A stretch of 10,997 nucleotides of DNA, from NCBI GenBank assembly GCA_002721165.1, contig PBJS01000017.1, forward strand, positions 20,674 to 31,670. Reading direction: 5' to 3'. Below, in pieces: positions 1 to 6,699 of this stretch. Made by a program: the position numbers and the translations under genes. The notes beneath the pieces were generated by a model, which did no database searches, had not been told where the DNA came from, and saw only the letters and a list, made by a program, of their open reading frames with translations. The DNA is from Legionellales bacterium (GTDB lineage: Bacteria; Pseudomonadota; Gammaproteobacteria; Eutrophobiales; Eutrophobiaceae). Position 1 is the first letter of the stretch. The number at the start of each line of letters is the position of its first letter.

Positions 1-2621
1 TTTTCAATTGGCTCAACTTCATCAATTGAAATTGAATTTTTGTTAAATCTAAATTCGAATAGACCTCTAAGTGTTGCTAAATTTTCATTTTGCTCATCAA
101 CCAAGGAAGTGTACTCTCTAAAAATCTCGTACTGCCCAGATCGAGTAGCATGCTGTAATTTAAAAACAGTATCGGGATTAAAGAGGTGATATTCGCCATC
201 ACGACGCCATTGATATTCACCACCCCATTCCAACTCCCGCTGTTTAACTTCACGATTAGGATAAGCATTGTTATGTCTTTGGCTTATTTCTGTAGCTATA
301 ACATCAATTCCAATTCCTCCAATACGCGATGCTGTCCATGTAAAATATTTATCAACGAATTCCTTTTCAAGACCAATGGCCTCAAAAACCTGAGCGCCAC
401 AATATGACTGTACTGTTGATATTCCCATCTTTGACATTATCTTGACTAAGCCTTTATTAACTGCCTTGATAAAATTATCCACTGCTTCATTTTGCTTTAT
501 CTGCGGTAGATGTCCTTTCTTGATTAAATCACCTAAGGACTCTAGTGCAAGATATGGGTTAATTGCACCTATACCGTAACCTAAAAGTACAGCGAAGTGA
601 TGAGTTTCTCTTGGCTCGCCAGATTCGAGGATTAATCCGATTTGTGTTCGTTTTCCATTTCGAATTAAATGGTGATGTACGCCCGCAGTTGCCAAGAGTG
701 CAGGTATTGCTGTCTCATTCTCATTAACACCACGATCTGAAAGAATAACGAACGAAAAACCTTTATCAATTGCAATATCGACTTCTTTACAAACTTCTTT
801 TAATGATTTATCTAATCCTTTTTTTCCGTCTTTGACCGGATATAGGATTGAAATCTTTTTTGTTTTAAACCCAGGAAAATCTACGTTCTCTATTTTTGCC
901 AATTCTTCATTGGTTAATATAGGAGAATTAATCTTAATCCTTCTGCAACTTTCCGCGATTGGTTTTAGTAAATTACCCTCAGGTCCGATTGTCGTTGCAA
1001 CCTGAGTAACCAGTACTTCCCTAATGCCATCTAAGGGTGGATTGGTTACCTGTGCAAATAACTGTTTGAAATAATCATAAAGTAAGCGTGAACGATTTGA
1101 TAAAACTGCTAGAGCTGCATCTGTTCCCATTGAACCGGTTGGCTCCATAGCATTTTTTGCCATTGGCGCCATGAGTATTTTTAAATCTTCATAGGTATAG
1201 CCAAATACTTGCTGGCGTTGAAGTAAACTTGCCGAATCAGAATTGGCAATTTCTTTTGGTAGTGGTAATTTTTCAATTGATAATAAATTTTCTTCTAACC
1301 ACTTTTGATATGGCTCAGCAGCAACAAACTCTTCTTTCAGCTCTGAATCATCGATAATACGTCCTTGCTTTGTATCTACCATAAAAATACGGCCAGGATG
1401 TAATCGTTCTTTTATCTCTACATTTTCTGGCTCTATATCCAAAACACCCACCTCAGATGCCATAACAACCATGTCGTCTTTTGTCACATAATAACGTGAC
1501 GGTCTCAGACCATTTCTATCAAGCACAGCACCGATAACTTCGCCATCGGTAAAGGCAATTGAAGCCGGACCGTCCCAAGGTTCCATAAGGCAAGCGTGAT
1601 ATTCATAAAAAGCTTTACGGGCTTCATCCATTGTTTCGTGCCCCGACCAGGCCTCAGGTATCATCATTAATACTGCATGAGGTAATGGGCGACCTGACAT
1701 ATATAGGAATTCCATTACGTTATCAAAAATTGCAGAATCACTTCCGCCTTCAATAATGATTGGAAATAATTTTTTTATATCATCACCAAACAATTCAGAC
1801 TCACATAGAGATTCACGTGCACGCATCCAATTACTATTACCACGCACGGTATTAATCTCACCATTGTGTGATATATACCTAAATGGATGAGCAAGCCTCC
1901 ATTCTGGCATGGTATTAGTTGAAAAACGCTGATGAACAAGTGCCAATGCAGATTCAACATCTGGGTCAGACAGGTCTGGGAACATTGGCTCAATCTGAGT
2001 TCCAGTTAACATTCCTTTGTACAAAAAAGTACGGTATGACAATGAAGGAATATAAAATAGATTTTGTTCAGTCATATCAGAATTCCATACTAAGCTCTCA
2101 ACCCGTTTACGGATAATATAAAGTTTTCGGTCAAAACTTTTAGAATCTAGAGAGTTATTTTTACCAATGAATATTTGTTTAAACGTTGGCTCGCCATCTT
2201 TCGCTGTTGGCCCCAATAGTGAGTCATCGGTGGGTACATCACGCCAGCCTAAAAACTCTTGCTCTTCCTCTAGGATTACTTGCTCAAAAATCTTCTGGCA
2301 ACGTTTTGATTGAGATTCATCAAGCGGTAAAAAAACCATCCCTGTTCCATAGTTTTCATCTTCAGGCAGTTCTATTTTGATATTTTTACAAACGCGTTTA
2401 AAAAATTTATGTGGTTTCTGAATAAGAATCCCGACGCCATCTCCTGTATTTTCCTCACAACCACAAGCGCCTCTATGTAATAAGTTTTTGAGGATAGTAA
2501 GAGCATTGTCTATTATTTTATGTGACTTGCGACCCTTCATATCAACAACAAAACCAACACCACAAGCGTCACTTTCTGTCTGCGGGTCATATAAGCCTTG
2601 TTGTTCTTGAATTTTTGTCAT
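1..2621 (-). CDS. gltB: Glutamate synthase large subunit, 5' part (cut by window edge)
   Basis: GltB takes the amide nitrogen of glutamine and transfers it to 2-oxoglutarate, yielding glutamate; it works with the small subunit GltD, expected just beyond the left edge. The frame is open from the ATG at 2621 to the window edge (873 complete codons; the family is about 1,500 residues). The class II glutaminase domain begins at Cys20 in DACGVGF, so residues 1-19 would be removed to expose the nucleophile. HQRFSTNT starts at residue 230 and HNGEINT at 252, both hallmark motifs. A central domain follows from about residue 450, with GAQVFEAIGL near residue 741 leading into the FMN/synthase part, most of which is missing. 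The start is fixed: an in-frame TAA lies three codons upstream. No clear Shine-Dalgarno is seen. The N-terminal signature (GLYDP, DACGVGF, HRGACGCEENTGDG) differs from the enterobacterial/pseudomonad type. Confidence 0.96.
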   Translation of the reverse strand, partial: MTKIQEQQGLYDPQTESDACGVGFVVDMKGRKSHKIIDNALTILKNLLHRGACGCEENTGDGVGILIQKPHKFFKRVCKNIKIELPEDENYGTGMVFLPLDESQSKRCQKIFEQVILEEEQEFLGWRDVPTDDSLLGPTAKDGEPTFKQIFIGKNNSLDSKSFDRKLYIIRKRVESLVWNSDMTEQNLFYIPSLSYRTFLYKGMLTGTQIEPMFPDLSDPDVESALALVHQRFSTNTMPEWRLAHPFRYISHNGEINTVRGNSNWMRARESLCESELFGDDIKKLFPIIIEGGSDSAIFDNVMEFLYMSGRPLPHAVLMMIPEAWSGHETMDEARKAFYEYHACLMEPWDGPASIAFTDGEVIGAVLDRNGLRPSRYYVTKDDMVVMASEVGVLDIEPENVEIKERLHPGRIFMVDTKQGRIIDDSELKEEFVAAEPYQKWLEENLLSIEKLPLPKEIANSDSASLLQRQQVFGYTYEDLKILMAPMAKNAMEPTGSMGTDAALAVLSNRSRLLYDYFKQLFAQVTNPPLDGIREVLVTQVATTIGPEGNLLKPIAESCRRIKINSPILTNEELAKIENVDFPGFKTKKISILYPVKDGKKGLDKSLKEVCKEVDIAIDKGFSFVILSDRGVNENETAIPALLATAGVHHHLIRNGKRTQIGLILESGEPRETHHFAVLLGYGIGAINPYLALESLGDLIKKGHLPQIKQNEAVDNFIKAVNKGLVKIMSKMGISTVQSYCGAQVFEAIGLEKEFVDKYFTWTASRIGGIGIDVIATEISQRHNNAYPNREVKQRELEWGGEYQWRRDGEYHLFNPDTVFKLQHATRSGQYEIFREYTSLVDEQNENLATLRGLFEFRFNKNSISIDEVEPIE

Positions 2622-2637
2622 GTAGAATTATTTTTCA

Positions 2638-2682
2638 TCACTTGTTTAAGAAAAGTTTTATCATGGCTACCGAGTAGATCAT
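2638..2682 (-). other. Possible 14-codon upstream ORF in the gltB leader
   Basis: Within the predicted gltB leader an ATG at 2682 opens a short frame, MIYSVAMIKLFLNK, closed by tandem TGA codons, the first at 2638-2640. It ends 16 nt before the gltB start. A GAGGA sequence lies 11 nt before its ATG, a little far for a good Shine-Dalgarno. The peptide has no run of glutamate, glutamine or any one residue that would mark a classical attenuator leader. Translation is unproven and a frame this short could be chance. Confidence 0.2.
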
Positions 2683-2768
2683 ATCAAAGGAAATCCTCGA
2701 AACTGCTATTTTTTTATAATTATCTGATTTCTGATCTAGCTTTCCATGCTAGGCGCAAAAGGGCTGAA

Positions 2769-2797
2769 ATTATAATAAAGCGCCTTGTTTATGTCAC
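2769..2797 (-). promoter_or_regulatory. Sigma70-type promoter of gltB
   Basis: On the minus strand the hexamers are GTGACA (2792-2797; five of six match TTGACA) and a perfect TATAAT (2769-2774), separated by exactly 17 bp. Transcription would start near 2762, giving a gltB leader of about 140 nt. The hexamer pair AGGCGC / GCGCCT (2780-2785 and 2751-2756) flanks the -10 and start site. No sigma54 -24/-12 element and no NtrC-type dyad was seen, so classical nitrogen control by NtrC is not apparent here. Confidence 0.75.
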
Positions 2798-2839
2798 GGC
2801 ACATCATTTACAAAAATACCTTAAAAAAATTGTATATTA

Positions 2840-2876
2840 AGCGTAATTAAACTTATTTTTCAATAAGTTAGCGTAA
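2840..2876 (-). repeat. 8-bp dyad flanked by AGCGTAA direct repeats, between damX-like gene and gltB
   Basis: On the plus strand AACTTATT (2850-2857) and AATAAGTT (2862-2869) form a perfect 8-bp inverted repeat around a 4-nt loop. It is bracketed by two direct copies of AGCGTAA (2840-2846 and 2870-2876), spaced exactly 30 nt. It lies 8 nt after the damX-like stop codon and upstream of the gltB promoter, centred near -98 from the predicted start. It could be a weak terminator (the stem is nearly all A/T and only TTT follows directly; a longer T-run lies about 20 nt on) or a protein-binding site for gltB control. The sequence does not decide. Confidence 0.4.
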
Positions 2877-2884
2877 GATGAAGG

Positions 2885-3808
2885 CTATTTGATCAGGTCA
2901 TTAATACTTTGGACTGTTCTCGCCCATGGTTTTATTTGTCTAGCTTTTAGCGGTAATTTCTCAATTTCTGCACGCGCTAAATCAGAATTATCGAACAATC
3001 CGTATACTAAAATATGGTGTTTTGTCCCATTTATAGATGCAGTAAATTCTATAATTTGCTCATTTTTGTTCTCAAAGAACGATAAGTAGTTCTCTATAGT
3101 TTCCGGTTTAATAGCGCTGATTAATTGCAGAACATACTTGTCTGGTTCTTGGCTAATAAGCCAATTTATATCTCTTTTAGAATTTTTCAATTCTTCCTGT
3201 TTTTCTATACCTTCTTGCTGATTAACTACATCATTGCTGTTTTTCACTATCTCACTATTTATATTATCTTCTGGATTTTCGTTAAGCGCCAATTCTTCTT
3301 TAGCCACGTTCTGTATATCACTAATTTCAACATGACTATCATTTTCAATCTCGGGGCTAACTGGGGTTACTGATTCAGATAATTCCTCTTCAACAGGTGG
3401 CTCTATAACTTCTTTTAAAGCTATTAAAAGATTCTCATCTAGTTTTACTTTGTTTTCTGATTTTTTTGGCAATTCTATTTTTAGGGTATGATTCGTATTT
3501 TCAGAATTTAGTTTGAAGAAAAAAAATATACCTCCTATTAAAGAAAAAGATATTAATAAAATTAATCCATATTTTATTAATAAAGGAATAATTTTTATAT
3601 TCAGGTAAATTTTACTATTTTGTTTGACTCCTATTGGATCTGATAAATATTGTAAACATAAAAAATCAATCCTATCTGTGATTCCATTTGATAGATGATG
3701 TATTTTTTTCATAACATCATCCGTAAAAATGTTTTCTTCTGCAGACAAATTGATTATATATTTCTCATGAATATATAATTCTGTATCCTTTTCATTTAGT
3801 TTAGACAT
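2885..3808 (-). CDS. damX: DamX-like single-pass membrane protein with C-terminal SPOR domain
   Basis: Predicted inner-membrane protein whose periplasmic SPOR domain would bind peptidoglycan stripped of stem peptides, typically at the division septum (family knowledge). The 307 residues read as: cytoplasmic segment 1-76, membrane helix about 78-99, an acidic Glu/Asn/Ser-rich linker about 100-212, and SPOR domain about 213-305. SPOR-type sequence is visible at W216 (NWLISQ), Y225 VLQL, ILVYGLF at 266-272 and KPWAR at 293-297, matching the W/Y...LQL and KPW patterns of DamX relatives. The position between aroB and gltB is also that of damX. Residues about 10-58 resemble the lid of an ExeA/GspA-like AAA+ ATPase, but no Walker A or B is present; pseudomonad-type relatives carry a whole AAA+ domain there. 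It starts 15 nt after the dNTPase stop and no Shine-Dalgarno is visible. Confidence 0.85.
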   Translation of the reverse strand: MSKLNEKDTELYIHEKYIINLSAEENIFTDDVMKKIHHLSNGITDRIDFLCLQYLSDPIGVKQNSKIYLNIKIIPLLIKYGLILLISFSLIGGIFFFFKLNSENTNHTLKIELPKKSENKVKLDENLLIALKEVIEPPVEEELSESVTPVSPEIENDSHVEISDIQNVAKEELALNENPEDNINSEIVKNSNDVVNQQEGIEKQEELKNSKRDINWLISQEPDKYVLQLISAIKPETIENYLSFFENKNEQIIEFTASINGTKHHILVYGLFDNSDLARAEIEKLPLKARQIKPWARTVQSINDLIK

Positions 3809-3823
3809 ATTTGGAGTTATATA

Positions 3824-4969
3824 TTATTTGCTACTAAGTCTCTTATATTCCAGTAACGCGTAACGATCCGTCATACCAGCTATATAATCTGCAATAATTC
3901 TTGCCTTTTTTGTCTCATTTTTATTTTCTGGATTTCTTTCAATTTTTTCTTGAAGTTCATTAGTTGTAAACATCGAGCCTTTCATATAGGTATTAAAAAG
4001 ATAGTGAATTGTTTCTTTTGCTTTACTTGTCATAGCATTAACTTTTTCATGCTCATATAGTTCTTTTCGCAAAATCCTTTTTAAAGCATTATGTTTTTTT
4101 TCTACAGATTCACTCATCTTAATGAGTAATTTTGTGTTTTCCCTTACCGCATCAATATTTTCAGGCTTATACTTCTGGATTAAATTTTTACTATTTTCAA
4201 TCAAATCGCTAACGATATAATTTATCATTCTCCTAACAACTTCATGTCTTATTTGTCTCTCACTTAGTTTTTTCCATTTTTTAATTGCTTCAGCATAATT
4301 ATTATCGACAAGCTCAGACTTTCTCAAAACACTCATATTAAGTAAACCTGCTCTTAAGCCATCATCAACATCATGGTTATTATATGCAATTTCATCAGCA
4401 ATATTGGCAACTTGCGCTTCAAGGCCCGGTTTATTATTGTTAATAAAGCGCTCTCCTAATTTACCTAACTTAAGCGCATTCTTTTGTGAACAGTGTTTTA
4501 AAATCCCTTCTCTTGCCTCATAAGTTAGATTTAATCCCTGAAAATTCGGGTATCTCTCTTCTAGTAAATCGACTATTCGTATAGATTGTAAATTATGTTC
4601 AAATCCGCCAAAGTCTTTCATACACATGTTTAGCGCATCTTGTCCGGCATGTCCAAATGGAGTGTGGCCTAGATCATGGGCTAGGCATATTGCTTCTGTA
4701 AGATCTTCATTGATATTAAGTGCACGGGAAATTGTTCTGCCTATTTGAGCAACTTCCATTGAATGAGTCAATCGTGTACGAAACATGTCCCCTTCATGAT
4801 TAACAAAGACTTGAGTTTTATATTCTAACCGTCTAAATGCTGAACAATGAATTATGCGATCACGATCACGCTGAAACTCATTTCTATAATATGATTTTTC
4901 TTCTTTATAAACTCTTCCCTTAGATTCATCAGGTAATGCGGCAAATGGTGCTAATTCTTTCGATGCCAT
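3824..4969 (-). CDS. dgt: Deoxyguanosinetriphosphate triphosphohydrolase-like protein (HD dNTPase)
   Basis: Cytoplasmic HD-superfamily enzyme of the type that cleaves dNTPs to the nucleoside plus tripolyphosphate, lowering or balancing dNTP pools. At 381 residues it has the length of the shorter dGTPase-like group. The N-terminal block FQRDRDRIIH, AFRRLEYKTQVF and RTRLTHSMEVAQ is diagnostic. The metal-binding H...HD...D set appears as H69 (LTHS), H98-D99 (AHDLGH) and D192 (IADEIAY); H102, H107 and the FEHN motif at 123-126, with the probable catalytic His125, are also present, so the enzyme looks intact. Nucleotide preference cannot be read from the sequence. The ATG lies 7 nt after the aroB stop with a weak GAGAG as ribosome site, which points to cotranscription with aroKB. 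Its place between aroB and the damX-like gene is an addition to the pseudomonad order. Confidence 0.93.
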   Translation of the reverse strand: MASKELAPFAALPDESKGRVYKEEKSYYRNEFQRDRDRIIHCSAFRRLEYKTQVFVNHEGDMFRTRLTHSMEVAQIGRTISRALNINEDLTEAICLAHDLGHTPFGHAGQDALNMCMKDFGGFEHNLQSIRIVDLLEERYPNFQGLNLTYEAREGILKHCSQKNALKLGKLGERFINNNKPGLEAQVANIADEIAYNNHDVDDGLRAGLLNMSVLRKSELVDNNYAEAIKKWKKLSERQIRHEVVRRMINYIVSDLIENSKNLIQKYKPENIDAVRENTKLLIKMSESVEKKHNALKRILRKELYEHEKVNAMTSKAKETIHYLFNTYMKGSMFTTNELQEKIERNPENKNETKKARIIADYIAGMTDRYALLEYKRLSSK

Positions 4970-4976
4970 AAAACTC

Positions 4977-6056
4977 TCAACATAAAAACTCTTTAATTGT
5001 TGTCTTCAATATTTCATCTGAATAATCTGAAGTCAAAAATGCCTCTCCGATATTTTTTAGTAACACCAAGTGTAAAATACCGTCCCTTGATTTCTTATCT
5101 ACCTTCATATTCTCAAACATTTGATTATAATCCACATCTTTATGGATTTTTTTTGGAAGTCCGACACATTCTAATAATGATTGAATTCTATTAAATTGAT
5201 CTTGATCAAGGAAACCCATTTTTTTTGATAACTCAGATGCTATCAACATACCACAACCAACAGCCTCACCATGTAACCATTTCTTATAAGATAAGGATGT
5301 TTCTATAGCATGGCCAAAAGTATGTCCTAAATTTAATATAGCTCTATAATTAGTTTCTTTTTCATCCATTCTTACGACTTCAGCTTTATTTATACAAGAA
5401 CGTTCAATCGCAAATTCTAATGCCTGGCTGTTACGTTCTATTAAAGACTTAATATTCTTTTCAAGCCAGCAGAAAAATTCTTCATCTCTAATTAGTCCAT
5501 ATTTTATTACCTCGGCTAAACCTGCAGAAAATTCTCTATCATCTAATGTATCTAAAACAGATATGTCAGAAAAAACCACATGTGGTTGATAAAAAGCACC
5601 TATCATATTTTTACCTAGTGGATGATTGACAGCGGTTTTTCCTCCAACTGAAGAATCGACCTGAGCAAGAAGAGTTGTTGGTATTTGTACAAATTTAACA
5701 CCGCGTTGATAACATGAAGCTGCAAAACCTGTTAGATCGCCAATAACACCACCTCCTAAGGCAATTAAAGTACATGTTCTATTAAATTTCTTTTCCATTA
5801 AGTGAGTAATAATTCTATCGAAGCTATCAAGAGTTTTGTGTGATTCTCCATCAGGCAAAATGCATAATTCATAATTAGATCCAACGAAGTTTTGCTCGAT
5901 ATTTTTTAAGTACAGAGGCGCTACTTTCTCATTTGTCACAATGAGAATTTGCTTGCCTGTAATATGCTGACTGAATAATTCTTTATTAGACAATATCGAA
6001 TCTCCAATATAAATTGGATAACTTCTCTCACCTAAATCAACTTTAATTGTTTTCAT
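4977..6056 (-). CDS. aroB: 3-dehydroquinate synthase
   Basis: Second enzyme of the shikimate pathway: it converts DAHP to 3-dehydroquinate using NAD and a divalent metal, in the cytoplasm. The 359 residues match the family length. The NAD-binding region shows DGESHKT (69-75) and GGGVIGDLTGF (101-111), followed by the active-site stretch PTTLLAQVDSSVGGKT (126-141). The metal ligands are visible as E182 (AGLAEVIKYG), H245 (NLGHTFGH) and H262 (HGEAVG), equivalent to the known set in E. coli AroB. No key residue is missing. The start codon lies inside the 3' end of aroK (14-nt overlap, different frame), so the two are probably translationally coupled. No strong Shine-Dalgarno precedes it. Confidence 0.98.
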   Translation of the reverse strand: MKTIKVDLGERSYPIYIGDSILSNKELFSQHITGKQILIVTNEKVAPLYLKNIEQNFVGSNYELCILPDGESHKTLDSFDRIITHLMEKKFNRTCTLIALGGGVIGDLTGFAASCYQRGVKFVQIPTTLLAQVDSSVGGKTAVNHPLGKNMIGAFYQPHVVFSDISVLDTLDDREFSAGLAEVIKYGLIRDEEFFCWLEKNIKSLIERNSQALEFAIERSCINKAEVVRMDEKETNYRAILNLGHTFGHAIETSLSYKKWLHGEAVGCGMLIASELSKKMGFLDQDQFNRIQSLLECVGLPKKIHKDVDYNQMFENMKVDKKSRDGILHLVLLKNIGEAFLTSDYSDEILKTTIKEFLC

Positions 6057-6573
6057 ATTTTCTTAGCTTTTTTAATATCTCATGAATAATTTCTTTAGAA
6101 ATAAAACTGTCAGTATTTATGATTTCGTTCGCTAATGAGCTGTATAAAGGCTCTCTTTCTTCAAGAATTTCTTCAATTTTTCCCAAACGATCTTCAACCT
6201 GTAATAAAGGACGGCTTTTATCACCATAAGTTCTATCAAATATTTTTTTGGCCGATGATTTTAAATATATAATAATTCCATTGTCAGTAAGCATTTTTCT
6301 ATTTTCTTCTAGAAGAACAACCCCGCCACCTGTTGACAGGACTATGTTTCTTAGTAGTACAAGCTTTGAAATTATTTTCATCTCACGATTTCTAAATCCA
6401 GCATCTCCTTCAATCTCAAAAATCAATGGAATATCAGCACCAGTATTTTTTTTTATTTCTTGATCAGAGTCATAAAACTTTTTTGATGTTTCCTTCGCTA
6501 GTTTTTTACCAATGGTCGTCTTACCGGTAGCCATCGGGCCAATTAAAAAAATGTTAGTAGACTGATTTGTCAT
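6043..6573 (-). CDS. aroK: Shikimate kinase
   Basis: Phosphorylates shikimate at the 3-hydroxyl with ATP, the fifth step of chorismate synthesis, in the cytoplasm. At 176 residues it has the usual size. The Walker A loop is GPMATGKT (12-19). The shikimate-contact residues are D37 (DSDQEI), R61 in the FRNRE motif, and the TGGG motif at 81-84. The lid arginine is R121 (KSRPLL) and R140 lies in EEREPLY. It is the first gene of the aroK-aroB-dgt-damX unit, separated from pilQ by an intrinsic terminator. There is no visible Shine-Dalgarno in front of its ATG; the preceding bases are AT-rich and contain a second TATAAT (6582-6587) so close to the start that it would yield an almost leaderless message if used. 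Confidence 0.97.
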   Translation of the reverse strand: MTNQSTNIFLIGPMATGKTTIGKKLAKETSKKFYDSDQEIKKNTGADIPLIFEIEGDAGFRNREMKIISKLVLLRNIVLSTGGGVVLLEENRKMLTDNGIIIYLKSSAKKIFDRTYGDKSRPLLQVEDRLGKIEEILEEREPLYSSLANEIINTDSFISKEIIHEILKKLRKYENN

Positions 6574-6627
6574 TAGATCTGATTATATTGTATTTTCAAT
6601 TCTAAATAGAATATTTGACATTTCATC

Positions 6628-6655
6628 ATTATACAAAACAAAAAGGGTATATCCA
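6628..6655 (-). promoter_or_regulatory. Candidate promoter of the aroK-aroB-dgt-damX unit
   Basis: A perfect TATAAT (minus strand, 6628-6633) follows the terminator T-tract. At 16 bp spacing the hexamer TGGATA (6650-6655; four of six match TTGACA) lies in the terminator's descending stem arm and loop edge. Transcription would start near 6621, leaving a leader of about 48 nt. That leader contains a small dyad, ATTCTA-AA-TAGAAT on the plus strand (6599-6612), which may be an operator or chance in AT-rich DNA. The weak -35 makes this a moderate call. Confidence 0.45.
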
Positions 6656-6670
6656 TGCCGGATATACCCC
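6634..6670 (-). terminator. Intrinsic terminator after pilQ
   Basis: On the minus strand GGGTATATCC and GGATATACCC form a perfect 10-bp stem (plus-strand arms 6645-6654 and 6660-6669) around a 5-nt loop. It is followed at once by TTTTTGTTTTG. It begins 30 nt after the pilQ stop codon. Stem, short loop and U-tract are those of a rho-independent terminator for the pil operon. The opposite strand has no comparable T-tract after the stem, so it works in one direction. Confidence 0.9.
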
Positions 6671-6699
6671 TCTTGAGAATCTATTATTAATAATTTTTT

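Noticed and set aside
2598..2840. Plus-strand open frame of 80 codons across the gltB start and leader
   Set aside because: It runs antisense over the gltB start, promoter and leader, has no recognisable domain, and is fully explained by low stop density by chance.
2622..2884. Glutamine riboswitch or sigma54/NtrC control of gltB
   Set aside because: No TGGCAC-N5-TTGC-type -24/-12 element, no NtrC dyad and no structure I could match to the glnA RNA motif; a sigma70 promoter is clear instead.
3125..3373. Plus-strand hydrophobic 82-codon frame inside the damX-like gene
   Set aside because: The hydrophobic, Phe-rich product is what the reverse complement of a Glu/Asn/Lys-rich linker gives; the minus-strand SPOR gene accounts for the region.
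3809..4969. Frameshifted remains of the missing AAA+ core upstream of the damX-like gene
   Set aside because: The whole upstream stretch is an intact dNTPase with only 15 nt between the genes, so no pseudogene remnant of a P-loop core is left here.
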